Assembly: GCA_946886365.1 (NCBI GenBank)
Contig: CAMPIM010000090.1
Span: 1 to 15,342 of the forward strand
Source: an uncultured Novosphingobium sp.
GTDB lineage: Bacteria > Pseudomonadota > Alphaproteobacteria > Sphingomonadales > Sphingomonadaceae
Direction of reading: 5' to 3'
Length of the DNA stretch: 15,342 nt
The position numbers and the translations under genes were made by a program. Positions within the stretch are counted from its first letter, which is position 1; each line of letters starts with the position of its first letter. Below, piece by piece: positions 15,157 to 15,342 of the stretch. The notes below the pieces were generated by a model. That model searched no databases, was not told the DNA's origin, and saw only the letters and a list, made by a program, of their open reading frames with translations.

Positions 15157-15194
15157 ATGGGAGGGCTAGGGGTTGGCGCGAGCGGAGCGAGCTT
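15157..15194. repeat. Degraded inverse copy of the repeat at the window start
   Basis: GCGAGCGGAGCGAGC preceded by GGGGTTGG (within 15169-15194) closely matches the reverse complement of 24-50 (GGGGTGGGTGCGAGCG, then AAGCGAGCC). The nearby GGGAGGG around 15160 corresponds to the GA-rich arm. The two copies bracket the window about 15 kb apart. Confidence 0.55.
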
Positions 15195-15230
15195 CTGGGT
15201 TATGCCTCCATAACAAGGCAGATGTTGCGC

Positions 15231-15342
15231 GGGCCCCCCCCCCAGCCCCCCCCCCCCTGCGGGGGGGGGGAAGATATTAAGCCAACAACACCCGTAGCAC
15301 CCCAGAGGCGGCCCCCCCCCCCCCCCCCCCCCGGCCCCCGGG
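15231..15342. other. Homopolymeric C/G tracts, probable contig-end artefact
   Basis: Runs of 10 C (15234-15243), 12 C (15246-15257), 10 G (15261-15270) and 21 C (15312-15332) surround about 40 nt of ordinary sequence. Nothing else in the window has such runs. They look like low-quality or misassembled sequence at a contig end, so no gene is called here. Confidence 0.75.

Overview
The window reads as chromosomal DNA of a GC-rich alphaproteobacterium, most likely a sphingomonad (Sphingobium/Sphingomonas type). The grounds are strongly GC-biased third codon positions, frequent GTG/TTG starts, the alphaproteobacterial order chvI-chvG-hprK-rapZ-EIIA(Man-type)-HPr next to a divergent pckA, a short HprK with only the catalytic domain, and intergenic hairpin repeats of a style I associate with sphingomonads. 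The genus call is inference.

Region 1 (1-2027, + strand) is the distal part of the ribosomal-protein/tRNA-modification operon: rimM, a small membrane protein, trmD and rplS, closed by a near-ideal intrinsic terminator. rpsP, and often ffh, would be expected just upstream of base 1. The leader of rimM is made of a repeat whose GA-rich arm doubles as the Shine-Dalgarno sequence.

Region 2 (2052-3228, - strand) holds a TerC-family membrane protein, probably a metal exporter, preceded by a small overlapping ORF that appears translationally coupled to it. Region 3 (3419-10012, - strand) is a long co-directional array. Read in the direction of transcription it is chvI, chvG, hprK, rapZ, a Man-type EIIA, ptsH, an SpoU/TrmH RNA methyltransferase and an MHS-type MFS transporter. 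Several junctions overlap by 4 nt. It joins an envelope/acid-sensing two-component system to the regulatory (non-sugar) PTS, its HPr kinase and the RNase adaptor RapZ.

Region 4 (10013-13377, + strand) has pckA (ATP-dependent PEP carboxykinase), transcribed divergently from chvI across a 286-bp spacer that contains a striking interrupted palindrome. It is followed by a small protein with a calcium-loop-like motif and a ferredoxin-NADP reductase that starts at TTG. ChvGI is known to influence pckA in other alphaproteobacteria, so the arrangement suggests control of gluconeogenesis.

Region 5 (13378-15342) is accessory. It has a cluster of inverted repeats, an orphan protein with a HEPN-like R-x4-H motif on the - strand, a small secreted protein on the + strand, and a degraded copy of the repeat that opens the window. 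It ends in homopolymeric C/G tracts that look like a contig-end artefact. The first four regions are mostly well-known genes; I saw no clearly new multi-gene system. The best leads are two possible regulatory sites (the 10118-10140 palindrome and the tandem 13-mer at 7694-7719) and the orphan HEPN-like gene.
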